64,000 bases of DNA, taken from NCBI RefSeq assembly GCF_002256775.1, contig NZ_NCII01000019.1, positions 20,979 to 84,978 of the forward strand. Direction: 5' to 3'. A program made the position numbers and the translations under genes. The notes beneath the pieces are model-generated. The model saw only the letters and a list, made by a program, of their open reading frames with translations, was not told the DNA's origin and did not search any database. Position 1 is the stretch's first letter. The number at the start of each line of letters is the position of its first letter. Positions 18,316 to 26,407 of this stretch are shown here, piece by piece. The stretch is from Novosphingobium sp. 17-62-19. GTDB lineage: Bacteria; Pseudomonadota; Alphaproteobacteria; Sphingomonadales; Sphingomonadaceae.

Positions 18316-19116
18316 TCATTGCGCCACGAAAGCCGGTTTGAACTGCGGCTTCACCGCCGCCAAAACCTTGGGTGTAACCGGCACTGTGACCTCGTAATCG
18401 CCCTCGGCATACGGTCCCGCCGAATAGGGTGCGACCAGAATGCCGATTCGGTCGAAAGCCTTGCCGGTGGAAGAGCCCAGAATCACGGTCTCTTCCACCG
18501 GATCGATACATTTGCTGAACTCCTCGATTTGCCCGCCGTCCTGCCCGCCACGCTTCTTTGCGCGCTGGCGGTCCAGTTCCTTGCAGAACGGCGCACGTAT
18601 CGCTTCCGAGAGGGCAGCCTTGGAAACGAACAGGTCCGCAGGCGCACGGCGCTGCCCTGCAACGCGGTCCCACAGCATGGCGTCGAACACGTAGTTGGGA
18701 TGCGCGCCCCCGCTGAAAGTGCCGATCAGTGTGGACATGCTGAGCCATGCCGGAAGATCGGTCACCACCTTCCATTCGACACTGTAACTGTAGGGGTTGA
18801 ACGGAAACCCATTCTTCTTCGCCAGATTTTGCCCCTCTGTCGCTTCCACCTTCAGTTCGCCGCGTGCCTTTTCCAGTTCGGCATCCAGCAAGGCCTTCAA
18901 CGCAGGGATCGCCCCCGCACTGGCAGGGTAGGAATAATCGAACTGATACAATTCGTTTTGCTCATGCACATCGCGTGCGGCCACGGGGGCTTGCGTCACA
19001 ACTGCCGCTGTCGATTGTGCGGCATAAGCGGATTCACTCGCCGCGGCTGTCGGTTCGTCCTCTTTCACAGAACACGCCCCCAGTGCCAGCACGGCTCCCA
19101 TAAGGACTAGACGCAT
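18316..19116 (-). CDS. DUF3298/DUF4163-type lipoprotein
   Basis: A 266-residue putative lipoprotein. The N-terminus MRLVLMGAVLALGAC contains a lipobox with C15 as the acylation site. After a low-complexity Ala/Ser/Thr linker comes a region with YQFDYSYPA and TFSGGAHPNYVFDAMLWD, resembling the DUF4163 and DUF3298 (RsiV-like) pair found in secreted bacterial proteins. The molecular role is unknown; relatives include lysozyme-binding anti-sigma factor domains, but no sigma factor gene is near. The gene is divergent from the M17 peptidase, with only 38 bases between starts, so their promoters must overlap. Confidence 0.75.
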   Translation of the reverse strand: MRLVLMGAVLALGACSVKEDEPTAAASESAYAAQSTAAVVTQAPVAARDVHEQNELYQFDYSYPASAGAIPALKALLDAELEKARGELKVEATEGQNLAKKNGFPFNPYSYSVEWKVVTDLPAWLSMSTLIGTFSGGAHPNYVFDAMLWDRVAGQRRAPADLFVSKAALSEAIRAPFCKELDRQRAKKRGGQDGGQIEEFSKCIDPVEETVILGSSTGKAFDRIGILVAPYSAGPYAEGDYEVTVPVTPKVLAAVKPQFKPAFVAQ

Positions 19117-19154
19117 GGGACAATTTCCTCTCGCAACTGGCCGCGCGGTGCGGC

Positions 19155-20552
19155 ATGAACTTCACCAACATGACTGACAGAAACGCGCTGATCCAGCCTG
19201 ATCGCGGCCAGCAGGCCATTGACCTTCATTTGGTAGACAAGGCAACGCTGCCCGACTTCCTCAAAAGTCTCAACGGCGCACAGCGTTCCGCACTTGCTGC
19301 ACAGAAGTTCGAAGGCGGGGGCTATGAACATGCCATCGTGCCCGAAGGTGATGGCTGGTTCGCCGTGGCAGGCGTCGCCAATGTAGATGACCTGTCCTCG
19401 TGGTGCATGGCCAAGCTGGCTGATGTGCTGCCCGGCGGCACCTATCGCCGCGCCGGTGCAGAACCGGGCAAAGCGCTGCACGGCTGGGTGACCGGGCAAT
19501 ACCGCTTCGACCGTTACCGCAAGGACACCAAGGACGCCGAGCCGCGCATCCTGTTGACCAAGGACGTGGCTCTGATCGAGCCTGCTCTGGCAGAAGCAAC
19601 CGCGGTGCTGATGGTACGCGATCTAGTGAACACACCGGCCGAGGACATGGGGCCGCTGCAACTCGAGGCCGAAGTACGCGCGCTGGCCAAGGGACACCAT
19701 GCCGAGGTCCATGTCGTGTCCGGCGATCCATTGGAGCGGGAATATCCGATGGTCCATGCTGTAGGCCGGGCGGCGGCGCGCAGCCATGCGCCGCGCATGA
19801 TCGAACTGGAGTGGGGCGATCCCAAGCACCCGCGCGTGGCGATTGTCGGCAAGGGCGTGTGCTTTGATTCCGGCGGGTTGGACATCAAGCCATCATCCGG
19901 CATGGCGTTGATGAAGAAGGATATGGGCGGCGCGGCCCATGCCATTGCTCTGGCGGGCCTGATCATGACGCTGGGCTTGAATATCCGGCTCCATCTGCTT
20001 GTCCCGGCGGTGGAAAACGCGATTTCGGGCAATGCCTTTCGCCCCGGCGACATCCTGCGTTCGCGCGAGGGTCTGTCGGTGGAAATCACCAATACCGATG
20101 CCGAAGGGCGGCTGGTGCTGGGCGATGCGCTGACGCGGGCGAGCGAGTTGAACCCTGAACTGGTAATCGATTTCGCCACCCTGACCGGCGCGGCGCGCGT
20201 GGCACTTGGTCCCGATCTGCCCGCCATGTTCGCGCGGCGCGATGAAACGGCGGATGACCTGCTCCGCGCAGGCTTGGAGCGCGACGATGCCTGCTGGCGT
20301 CTCCCGCTGCACGAAGGGTATCGCGAATACCTGAAATCCGATGTGGCCGACTTACAGAATTCCCCCGCCAACGGCTTTGCCGGGGCCAGTGTGGCCGCGT
20401 TGTTCCTCGACAAGTTCGTCGGTGAAGGCCTTGATTGGGCACACTTTGATACGTTTGCTTGGCGGCCTGTAGCCAAGCCCGGGCGGCCCAAGGGCGGTGA
20501 CGCACTGGGCCTGCGCGCGGCATGGGGGCTGCTCAAGGCCCGTTATGGTTGA
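19155..20552 (+). CDS. M17 family leucyl aminopeptidase
   Basis: A cytosolic metallo-aminopeptidase of 465 residues. The M17 signature NTDAEGRLVLGDAL is intact, as are the metal-binding KGVCFDSGGLDIKPSSGM and KKDMGGAAHA segments. It releases N-terminal residues from peptides. The N-terminal domain is shorter and more divergent than in E. coli PepA, as in many alphaproteobacterial paralogs, so I do not give the symbol pepA. The start at ATG 19155 lacks a clear ribosome site, and ATG 19170 is an alternative. The next gene begins 11 bases beyond its stop. Confidence 0.92.
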   Translation: MNFTNMTDRNALIQPDRGQQAIDLHLVDKATLPDFLKSLNGAQRSALAAQKFEGGGYEHAIVPEGDGWFAVAGVANVDDLSSWCMAKLADVLPGGTYRRAGAEPGKALHGWVTGQYRFDRYRKDTKDAEPRILLTKDVALIEPALAEATAVLMVRDLVNTPAEDMGPLQLEAEVRALAKGHHAEVHVVSGDPLEREYPMVHAVGRAAARSHAPRMIELEWGDPKHPRVAIVGKGVCFDSGGLDIKPSSGMALMKKDMGGAAHAIALAGLIMTLGLNIRLHLLVPAVENAISGNAFRPGDILRSREGLSVEITNTDAEGRLVLGDALTRASELNPELVIDFATLTGAARVALGPDLPAMFARRDETADDLLRAGLERDDACWRLPLHEGYREYLKSDVADLQNSPANGFAGASVAALFLDKFVGEGLDWAHFDTFAWRPVAKPGRPKGGDALGLRAAWGLLKARYG

Positions 20553-20563
20553 GGAATGGCGCA

Positions 20564-20989
20564 ATGCACCATAGCTTGCCTGAAAGCGCCGAGGCGGCTA
20601 ATCGCCCCGCTTTCCTGCTGCGGGGGCACCCTGAATTGACTGTCGAAGCTATGCCTCTTCCCGTTGACGTGCCAGTCGGCCAGCTCACGCTGGTGCGTCC
20701 GGCGGACCGCTCGGACAAGCCGCACCTGCCGGTGCGCGGCGATCTGGCACACATCGGCCTCGCTGGACGGTACTTTGTACCGCACTACGCCGTGCCGATG
20801 CCGCATGTGATCAAGGCTGCTGGCACCTTGCGTGGTGCGGGCAAGGCCGATGGTGCGGAATTGCGCGCGCTGGCGGCAGGCGAAGTGTTCGACGTGCTCG
20901 ACATCGCCGGTGGTTGGGCGTGGGGGCAGGCCCAGGCAGACTCGCTGGTCGGTTACGTGGAATTCGCGCAATTGGAGCCTTCAGCATGA
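20564..20989 (+). CDS. Protein with SH3-like domains, upstream of argC
   Basis: A 141-residue protein with repeated short beta-rich segments such as GELRALAAGEVFDVLDIAGGWAWGQ and DSLVGYVEFAQL, typical of a bacterial SH3 domain from NlpC/P60 or dipeptidyl-peptidase proteins. No catalytic Cys-His pair of the NlpC/P60 fold is present, so it looks like the SH3 part alone. The start is fixed by GAGGA eight bases before ATG 20564. No signal peptide is apparent. Its stop overlaps the argC start by four bases (ATGA), so the two are co-translated, an unusual pairing. Confidence 0.65.
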   Translation: MHHSLPESAEAANRPAFLLRGHPELTVEAMPLPVDVPVGQLTLVRPADRSDKPHLPVRGDLAHIGLAGRYFVPHYAVPMPHVIKAAGTLRGAGKADGAELRALAAGEVFDVLDIAGGWAWGQAQADSLVGYVEFAQLEPSA

Positions 20990-21915
20990 CCACGTCCATC
21001 TTTATTGATGGTGCCGCCGGCACCACGGGACTGGAAATTGCCGACCGGCTAGCCGGGCGCAGCGAATTCACCCTGATCGCGCTCGACGATGCACGGCGCA
21101 AGGATGACGGGGCGCGGGCCGAGGCGATCAACGACGCCGATGTGGTGATCCTGTGCCTGCCCGATGATGCCGCGCGTGATGCCGTGGCGATGATCCGCAA
21201 TGAACGCACCAAAGTCATCGACGCCTCGACCGCGCACCGCGTGGCCGACGGCTGGACCTACGGTTTCCCCGAACTCGTGGGGCGCGAGATTGTGGCGCAG
21301 GCCAAGCGGGTCTCAAACCCAGGCTGCTATCCCACCGGCTTCCTCGCGCTGCTGGCGCCGCTGGTTCACAACGGGTTGCTGCCTGCTGCATGGCCCTACA
21401 CCTGCACCGGCGTGTCCGGCTATTCGGGCGGCGGCAAGGCGCTGATCAAGCGGTTCGAGGACGATGGCGACATCGCATGGCGCGGTTATGGCCTGAGTTT
21501 TGGGCACAAGCATGTGCCGGAAATGCAGCGTTATGCGGGCCTTGCCATCGCGCCGCTGTTCAGCCCCGCTGTGGTGCCTGCCCATCGCGGCATGGTGGTG
21601 GAAGTGCTGCTGCCGCTGGGCGTGATGCCGGGCAACGTGCCGGCCGAATTGCTGCGCGCGGCGCTGACGCAGTTCTATGGCGAATCGAAGATCGTCACCG
21701 TGGCGCAGGATGCTCCGGCCGAGGGCGAAATGCTGCTGCGCGGTTCGATGGAGCCGTGGGACGGGCTGAAGCTGCACGTGATGGGCAGCGAAGACGGCGA
21801 ACAGGCACGGCTGGTGGCGGTGCTGGACAATCTGGGCAAAGGGGCGAGCGGCGCTGCTGTGCAGACGCTGAACCTGATGGCCGGGCTGGACGAGACGGCG
21901 GGGCTGCGGGTTTAG
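20986..21915 (+). CDS. argC: N-acetyl-gamma-glutamyl-phosphate reductase (type 2)
   Basis: A 309-residue NADPH-dependent reductase that converts N-acetylglutamyl phosphate to the semialdehyde in arginine synthesis. The nucleotide loop is DGAAGTTGLEIADRL, and the catalytic cysteine is C114 in VSNPGCYPTGF. Its length (about 310 rather than 340) and the compact N-terminal domain fit type 2 AGPR. It starts at ATG 20986, overlapping the stop of the SH3-like gene; the frame is open upstream but without similarity. No other arg genes are adjacent. It ends before a composite repeat and a terminator. Confidence 0.93.
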   Translation: MTTSIFIDGAAGTTGLEIADRLAGRSEFTLIALDDARRKDDGARAEAINDADVVILCLPDDAARDAVAMIRNERTKVIDASTAHRVADGWTYGFPELVGREIVAQAKRVSNPGCYPTGFLALLAPLVHNGLLPAAWPYTCTGVSGYSGGGKALIKRFEDDGDIAWRGYGLSFGHKHVPEMQRYAGLAIAPLFSPAVVPAHRGMVVEVLLPLGVMPGNVPAELLRAALTQFYGESKIVTVAQDAPAEGEMLLRGSMEPWDGLKLHVMGSEDGEQARLVAVLDNLGKGASGAAVQTLNLMAGLDETAGLRV

Positions 21916-21928
21916 CCCAAACATCCGC

Positions 21929-22006
21929 GTCCCCGCGAAGGCGGGGACCTCAGGAGGTTTACGCTGACGTTCCGTAAACGGCACGAGGCCCCCGCCTTCG
22001 CGGGGG
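21929..22006. repeat. Composite inverted-hairpin repeat (CGCGAAGGCGGGG family)
   Basis: Two perfect hairpins in opposite orientation, GTCCCCGC-GAAG-GCGGGGAC at 21929-21948 and CCCCCGC-CTTC-GCGGGGG at 21989-22006, flank a third stem made from GTTTAC and GTAAAC. The second outer hairpin is close to the reverse complement of the first. It is a dispersed palindromic element between argC and the ferredoxin gene. Confidence 0.75.
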
Positions 22007-22026
22007 AACACAGCTAAGTAACAAAA

Positions 22027-22063
22027 GAAAAAGGCCCGCGCTCCATCGGGAGGCGGGCCTTTT
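22027..22063. terminator. Bidirectional rho-independent terminator
   Basis: A nine-pair stem (AAGGCCCGC with GCGGGCCTT) is preceded by an A-rich run and followed by TTTT. It lies between the convergent argC and ferredoxin genes and can serve both. Confidence 0.88.
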
Positions 22064-22084
22064 CAACGCGCAAAGCGCGAAAGA

Positions 22085-22402
22085 TCAGTCTTCCGGCGCA
22101 ATCGTCACGCGCAGACCGTCAAGGTCACCGGTGATCTGCACTTGGCAAGACAGGCGCGAAGTTTCGTTGCGGTGGTCCGAACTGTCGAGCAGGTCGTTCT
22201 CGTCTTCGCTCATCAGCGCAACCTTGTCGGCAAATGCCGGGTCGATATAGACGTGGCACGTGGCGCACGAGCAGCAGCCGCCGCACAGCGCCAGCAGTTC
22301 GTCAAAACCGTTGTCGCGAATGGCCTCCATCACCGAAAGGCCGGCATCGGCTTCTACCGTTGATTCTTCACCAGCACGATTGACAACCACGATCTTCGGC
22401 AT
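22085..22402 (-). CDS. Adrenodoxin-type 2Fe-2S ferredoxin
   Basis: A 105-residue soluble ferredoxin. The cluster ligands C40, C46, C49 and C86 follow the C-x5-C-x2-C-x36-C pattern of vertebrate/bacterial adrenodoxin-type ferredoxins, as in electron donors to cytochromes P450 and ring-hydroxylating enzymes. Two further cysteines (C43, C44) fall inside the first loop. GGAG ten bases upstream supports the ATG. It stands alone, convergent with argC, so its redox partner is not evident from context. Confidence 0.92.
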   Translation of the reverse strand: MPKIVVVNRAGEESTVEADAGLSVMEAIRDNGFDELLALCGGCCSCATCHVYIDPAFADKVALMSEDENDLLDSSDHRNETSRLSCQVQITGDLDGLRVTIAPED

Positions 22403-22540
22403 CGCTTGTTCTCCAAATGCGGCGGTGGGCCAAACGCGCCCTGATCGCGCCCCCTGTTCGCCTTTGGACGGGGCTGCTATCGCGCCATTTCGGCTTTGGC
22501 AACTGCTGAACCGGCCAAAACTGTTTTGCGGAGAATTAGG

Positions 22541-23158
22541 GTGGGCTTGAGCGCTGAAGCGATACGCGAAGGGCTGGACTTCATCGCCGCCCGCAATTCT
22601 TCGCTTGCCGGAGCGATCAAGCGCGTCGGCTATCCCGAACCGCGCATCCGCGCGACCGGCTATGGCACGCTGCTGCGCACCATCGTGGGCCAGCAGGTGA
22701 GCGTGGCTGCCGCCGCATCAGTGTGGAACAAGCTGGAGGCGCTGCTGGGTGAGGATATGCCCCCGCACGACCTGCTCGCCGCCGATTTCGATTCGCTGCG
22801 CGCGTGCGGGCTGTCGCGCCAGAAGCAGGGCTATGCGCGGTCGTTGTGCGAACTGGTCGTTTCGGGCGAACTCGATCTGGAAGCGCTGCCCAAGGATGAC
22901 GAGGACGCGATTGCCGAACTGGTCAAGATCAAGGGCATCGGGCGCTGGTCGGCGGAAATCTACCTGCTCTTTGCCGAAGGCCGCCCCGACATTTGGCCCG
23001 CAGGCGATCTGGCAGTGCAAGTGGGCCTGGGCAAACTGCTGGGCCTTGAAGAACGGCCAAGCGAGAAGGAAACGCGCGAACTTGCGGAAAGCTGGCGGCC
23101 CCATCGCGGCGCGGCAGCGATCTTCACGTGGCATTGCTATAACAATCCGGCGTTGTGA
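22541..23158 (+). CDS. DNA-3-methyladenine glycosylase II (AlkA-like, HhH-GPD)
   Basis: A 205-residue base-excision glycosylase of the HhH-GPD superfamily. The helix-hairpin-helix [15 protein letters not shown] is at residues 129-143 and the catalytic aspartate is D156 in WPAGDLAVQ. It excises alkylated purines. GTG 22541 is the likely start because GGAG lies seven bases upstream; the open frame from TTG 22496 adds 15 residues. It lacks the N-terminal domain of E. coli AlkA, as is normal for the short proteobacterial group. It is divergent from the ferredoxin gene. Confidence 0.88.
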   Translation: MGLSAEAIREGLDFIAARNSSLAGAIKRVGYPEPRIRATGYGTLLRTIVGQQVSVAAAASVWNKLEALLGEDMPPHDLLAADFDSLRACGLSRQKQGYARSLCELVVSGELDLEALPKDDEDAIAELVKIKGIGRWSAEIYLLFAEGRPDIWPAGDLAVQVGLGKLLGLEERPSEKETRELAESWRPHRGAAAIFTWHCYNNPAL

Positions 23159-23186
23159 ACCGGACAAAACACAACGTTGCAAATCA

Positions 23187-23278
23187 CCGTCATCCTGAAC
23201 TCGTTTCAGGATCCATTGTGCCAAGCAGACTGCCGTTGGTGGGGCGAGATGGACCCTGAACCAAGTTCAGGGTGACGG
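23187..23278. repeat. Inverted-repeat element (TCATCCTGAAC family)
   Basis: About 92 bases bounded by CCGTCATCCTGAACT and AGTTCAGGGTGACGG, with internal hairpins made from CCTGAA and TTCAGG. It fills most of the gap between the glycosylase and SDR genes. This layout is that of a miniature dispersed repeat; only one copy of this family is clear in the window. Confidence 0.7.
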
Positions 23279-23367
23279 AAACAGAGAGGTTGGGGGCAAG
23301 CGCAACTGACGGCTTTGCACGTCGACCAAAACCTGTAATCTGCTGCTGACAACAATGTGAGCAGGGG

Positions 23368-24177
23368 ATGGCAGTGGCGGGAAAGACGATCTTCATCACC
23401 GGCGGCGCTTCGGGCATAGGCCGCGCGGTGGCGCAGCGCTTTGCGCAAGGCGGCTGGTTCGTGGGGCTGGCCGATGTGAACGAGGCGGGCATGGCGCAAA
23501 CCGCCGCGCTGCTGCTGCCTGCGCAAAGCTCCTGCCACAAACTCGACGTGCGCGACCGCGCGGCATGGGATCAGGCGCTGGCCGATTGCGCCAAGGCTTC
23601 GGGCGGGCGGATCGATGTGGTGTTCAACAATGCGGGCGTCCCGATTGGCGGCGCAATCGTCGATCTCACGGCTGAGGAAATCGAACGCACGCTCGACATA
23701 AACCTCAAGGGCGTGATCTTCGGCGCACAGGCGGCACACACTTGGCTCAAGGCCAGCGCGCCGGGATCGTGCCTGCTCAACACCGCCAGCGCGGCGGGCA
23801 TCTACGGCTCACCGGGAGCATCGGTCTATTCCGCCACCAAGTTTGGCGTGCGCGCGATTACCGAATCGCTCGACGGTGAATGGGCCGAGGACGGAATCGC
23901 CGTGCGAGACCTGATGCCCAGCTTCATCGAAACCCCGCTGCTTGATCACGCCCCCAACCGCGCCAGCAACGAAGACATCCGCACCCGCGTGCTTGGCGCA
24001 GGCCTCGAACTCACGCCGGTGAGCGAAGTGGCCGAGGCCGCGTGGGCAGCGGTGCACAGGAGCCGGTTGCATACCGTGGTCGGCAAGACCGCCCGCAAGC
24101 TGGCCTTCGCCACGCGCTGGATGCCGGGGGCTTTGCGGAAACAGATGCGGTCATCGGCAAAGCCTCTGGGGAAGTAG
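23368..24177 (+). CDS. Short-chain dehydrogenase/reductase
   Basis: A classical SDR of 269 residues with the cofactor motif TGGASGIGRAVAQ, the NNAG motif and the catalytic triad S141, Y154 and K158 (YSATK). It likely uses NAD(P)H to reduce a ketone or oxidise an alcohol; the substrate is unknown. It resembles SDRs often annotated as retinol or steroid-like dehydrogenases, but that is not evidence of substrate. The C-terminus is basic (LRKQMRSSAKPLGK), which may indicate membrane association. Repeat elements lie on both sides, so it appears to be a single-gene unit. Confidence 0.88.
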   Translation: MAVAGKTIFITGGASGIGRAVAQRFAQGGWFVGLADVNEAGMAQTAALLLPAQSSCHKLDVRDRAAWDQALADCAKASGGRIDVVFNNAGVPIGGAIVDLTAEEIERTLDINLKGVIFGAQAAHTWLKASAPGSCLLNTASAAGIYGSPGASVYSATKFGVRAITESLDGEWAEDGIAVRDLMPSFIETPLLDHAPNRASNEDIRTRVLGAGLELTPVSEVAEAAWAAVHRSRLHTVVGKTARKLAFATRWMPGALRKQMRSSAKPLGK

Positions 24178-24216
24178 GGCCACCCGGCCCAACGCCAAGA
24201 ATCCACCCCGCCATTC

Positions 24217-24301
24217 GTCACCCCGGGCTTGACCCGGGATCCCGCTGCTCTTTCGCCGCGCCGCCCAAAAAAGCGGGACCCCTGATCAAGTCCGGGGTGA
24301 C
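24217..24301. repeat. Inverted-repeat element (GTCACCCCGG family)
   Basis: Ends GTCACCCCGG and CCGGGGTGAC are perfect inverted copies, with inner arms TCCCGCT and AGCGGGA. About 85 bases lie between the SDR gene and the orphan ORF. It resembles the previous repeat in design but not in sequence. Confidence 0.72.
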
Positions 24302-24366
24302 CTCGGGTTTTGGGATGTGGTGTGAAGACCTTGGGTGGCAGGAATTTAGTGGGGAGCGGACGATGC

Positions 24367-24807
24367 TCAATCTTCTTCTTCGATCCAAAAAATGAATGCT
24401 GTTGTTTCATCATACCCAATCACGCCGCAGTCGAATGTAGACGCCGATAACGGGGTCCAAGCGTGATTTCTGCCAGGCAGCCAATCTCCATTGGTTAGGA
24501 AGACGGTTTTTCCCGATAAAACCTTCAGAGCGTCTGCGGCTTGTGCAATGACGCCATCGGACGGTGGCTTGTTTCCGTAGGCTAGGCTTCTCGTTCCCGC
24601 CAAGGCAAGGACATACGCCGCCTCTGACCAATTAAGCTGTGTCATCCCGCCGTCGACGAAAGGATCGAAATCCCCAGAGGGATAACTTAATTGCGCGGCG
24701 ATTACCGGAGACACCTTGCTTGTGCGCACGTCTGGCAATGGCCCAACCCACCAGCGTGCGGCAGTTTTCTTAGACAACCTTTTGAAAAATCCGTCGAGTG
24801 TCTGCAT
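24367..24807 (-). CDS. Uncharacterised 146-residue protein (orphan)
   Basis: I do not recognise this protein. It has no signal peptide or membrane segment, is mixed alpha/beta in character, and ends in an acidic aromatic tail (FIFWIEEED). Its base composition looks poorer in G+C than the flanking genes. It is bounded by a dispersed repeat on one side and by an AAACCC-rich stretch on the other, in a region that may have been inserted. The acidic C-terminus and small size recall polymorphic-toxin immunity proteins, but there is no toxin gene nearby and this is only a resemblance. No clear ribosome site precedes the ATG. Confidence 0.5.
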   Translation of the reverse strand: MQTLDGFFKRLSKKTAARWWVGPLPDVRTSKVSPVIAAQLSYPSGDFDPFVDGGMTQLNWSEAAYVLALAGTRSLAYGNKPPSDGVIAQAADALKVLSGKTVFLTNGDWLPGRNHAWTPLSASTFDCGVIGYDETTAFIFWIEEED

Positions 24808-24876
24808 CGCGTGATCTAGCCTATAATTCGAACGGTCGGTAATGGCGTCGTGTCCGACCGACAGCTTTCAATCAAA

Positions 24877-24928
24877 CCCCTCGAAAACCCGCCGTCCAAA
24901 CCCTGGCTCAAACCCTCAAACAAACCCC
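24877..24928. repeat. Quasi-periodic AAACCC cluster
   Basis: Five AAACCC motifs begin their C-runs at 24877, 24888, 24901, 24913 and 24925, spaced 11-13 bases. They span the stop codon of the minus-strand pterin dehydratase gene. The intervening bases are not conserved, so this is a degenerate short-period repeat. Confidence 0.5.
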
Positions 24929-25206
24929 TCCATCGCCCGCGCCATCGCCGCATCCCTTGCCGACAGCCCATCGGCATCATGCGTCGTCAGCGTCACTTCC
25001 ACGCGGTTGTAGACGTTGAACCACTCCGGGTGGTGGTCTGCCTTTTCCGCATAGAGCGCGACGCGGTTCATGAAGGCCCAGGCTTCGGAGAAATCGCCGA
25101 AGCGGAAGGTGCGGACCATCGCCAACCCATCTTCGCGCAATTGCCATTCGGGCAGTTCGGCCAGCAGCGCAACGCGTTCGGCATCGGTCAGGCGGGCTAT
25201 GGTCAT
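24916..25206 (-). CDS. phhB: 4a-hydroxytetrahydrobiopterin dehydratase (pterin carbinolamine dehydratase)
   Basis: A 96-residue enzyme that recycles oxidised pterin from phenylalanine hydroxylase, and in some bacteria affects molybdopterin. The signature [13 protein letters not shown] is intact, with the conserved histidines HH. AAAGGA lies six bases before ATG 25206, which I take as the start; an ATG one codon earlier and a longer frame exist. It is divergent from the ccmA remnant. No phhA is visible in the window. Confidence 0.93.
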   Translation of the reverse strand: MTIARLTDAERVALLAELPEWQLREDGLAMVRTFRFGDFSEAWAFMNRVALYAEKADHHPEWFNVYNRVEVTLTTHDADGLSARDAAMARAMEGFV

Positions 25207-25262
25207 CATCGGTCCTTTGGCAAGCTTGGCAGTCGCCATCGTTTCCCCTATCGCCCTTCCTC

Positions 25263-25681
25263 ATGCAAGAGTGCGGTCTCGTCGCCACGGATATTGCCTG
25301 CAGGCGCGGGGACCGGATTTTGTTCCGGGGCCTGTCGCTGTCCGTGCGTTCCGGCGGGATGCGCTGGCCTTCTGGCAACGGATTGACCGCGCCGAGCCGG
25401 AGCAAGCTGACTTCGGTCTGGCCGACCTGCTCGACGTGCCAGTGCGCTACTTGTCCACCGGCCAGCGCAAGCGCGCGGCGCTCGCCCGCGTGGCGGCCAG
25501 CGGTGCGCCGCTTTGGCTGCTCGACGAACCGCTGAACGGCCTCGACACCTATTGGTCGTGCAAGGCACAGGCCGCCATCGACGCGCATTGCCGGGCAGGC
25601 GGCGCGGTGGTGATCGCATCGCATCAACCGCTGGCGCTTGAACAGGTCGACGAAATCAAGCTGCTGGATTTTCAGCCATGA
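25263..25681 (+). pseudogene. ccmA: ccmA remnant, heme exporter ATP-binding protein lacking Walker A
   Basis: The first 32 residues (to LSVRSGG) match the start of CcmA, the ABC ATPase of cytochrome c maturation. Around 25353-25360 the reading frame changes, and the continuing frame resumes with DALAFWQRIDRA and carries the signature LSTGQRKRAALARV, Walker B LWLLDEPLNGLD and the SHQ switch to a normal stop. About 50 residues, including the GxxGxGKS Walker A loop, are missing at the joint. This looks like an internal deletion with a frame change of one base, perhaps at a short GGCGG homology. The distal frame ends by overlapping the ccmB start (ATGA). A sequencing or assembly error cannot be excluded. 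Confidence 0.8.
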
Positions 25682-26340
25682 TCCGCAAGCTCTGGCCCAT
25701 CTTCACCCGCGATCTCGCGCTGCTGACGCGCGGTGCACAGGGGCGCGGCGGAGCGGTGTTGCCGCTGCTGTTCTTCCTTGCCGTGGCGATGCTGTTTCCC
25801 TTCGCGGTCGGGCCGGATGCGCGGTTGCTGGCGCGGACCGGGGCGGGGGTGATCTGGGTGGCGGCGCTGCTCGCAGCGATCCTGCCGCTCGACCGACTGG
25901 TAGAGCCTGACGTTGAGGCAGGCCTGTTCGACCAGTGGGCCTTGCGCGGCATTTCGGAAGAGGCATTGCTGGCGGTGCGCGTGCTGGCCCACTGGCTGAG
26001 CTTCGGCGTGCCGCTGATGCTGGCCGCGCCGCTTTCGGCAGGGCTGCTCTCGCTTGATGCGCAGCAATTGTGGACGGTGGAGCTTGGTCTGCTGCTGGGC
26101 ACGCCGGGGCTGGCGGCGATAGGCGTGACGATTGCCGCGCTCACCGCCGGAATGCGCGCAGGTGCGGCGCTCGGCGGTCTGCTGGCAATTCCGATGGCGG
26201 TGCCGCTCCTGATCTTCGGCGCAGGCTCGCTTCAGCCGGATGGCGAGGGCGGGCTGGCCCTGCTGGCGGCGTGCAGTCTGGTGGCGCTGGCCGTCGCGCC
26301 CTTTGCCGGTGGCGCTGCCATCCGCGCTGGGCGCGAGTAA
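25678..26340 (+). CDS. ccmB: Heme exporter membrane protein CcmB
   Basis: A 220-residue protein with about six membrane helices, as expected for CcmB, the membrane subunit that pairs with CcmA in cytochrome c maturation (release of holo-CcmE). Conserved features are the N-terminal RKLWPIFTRDLALLTRG and the LDRLVEPDVEAGLFDQWAL segment. It is intact, in contrast to ccmA directly upstream, whose stop overlaps the ccmB ATG. The other ccm genes are not in the window. Confidence 0.9.
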   Translation: MIRKLWPIFTRDLALLTRGAQGRGGAVLPLLFFLAVAMLFPFAVGPDARLLARTGAGVIWVAALLAAILPLDRLVEPDVEAGLFDQWALRGISEEALLAVRVLAHWLSFGVPLMLAAPLSAGLLSLDAQQLWTVELGLLLGTPGLAAIGVTIAALTAGMRAGAALGGLLAIPMAVPLLIFGAGSLQPDGEGGLALLAACSLVALAVAPFAGGAAIRAGRE

Positions 26341-26407
26341 TCGGGCTTCATCGCGGACAAGCGCAAATTCGTTGGCAATTGGGCAAACAGACCCTAACTC
26401 CGGCGAT

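Noticed and set aside
23187-24301. Repeat-flanked SDR as a transposon
   Set aside because: The two flanking repeats differ in sequence, there is no transposase and no target duplication, so they are separate dispersed elements.
24877-24928. Possible CRISPR-like array of AAACCC repeats
   Set aside because: The repeat unit is six bases and spacers are five to seven, far too short for CRISPR, and no cas gene is present.
25070-25352. Long in-frame extension upstream of the distal ccmA frame
   Set aside because: It covers the opposite-strand pterin dehydratase and gives no CcmA similarity until the joint at 25353-25360, so it is a shadow.
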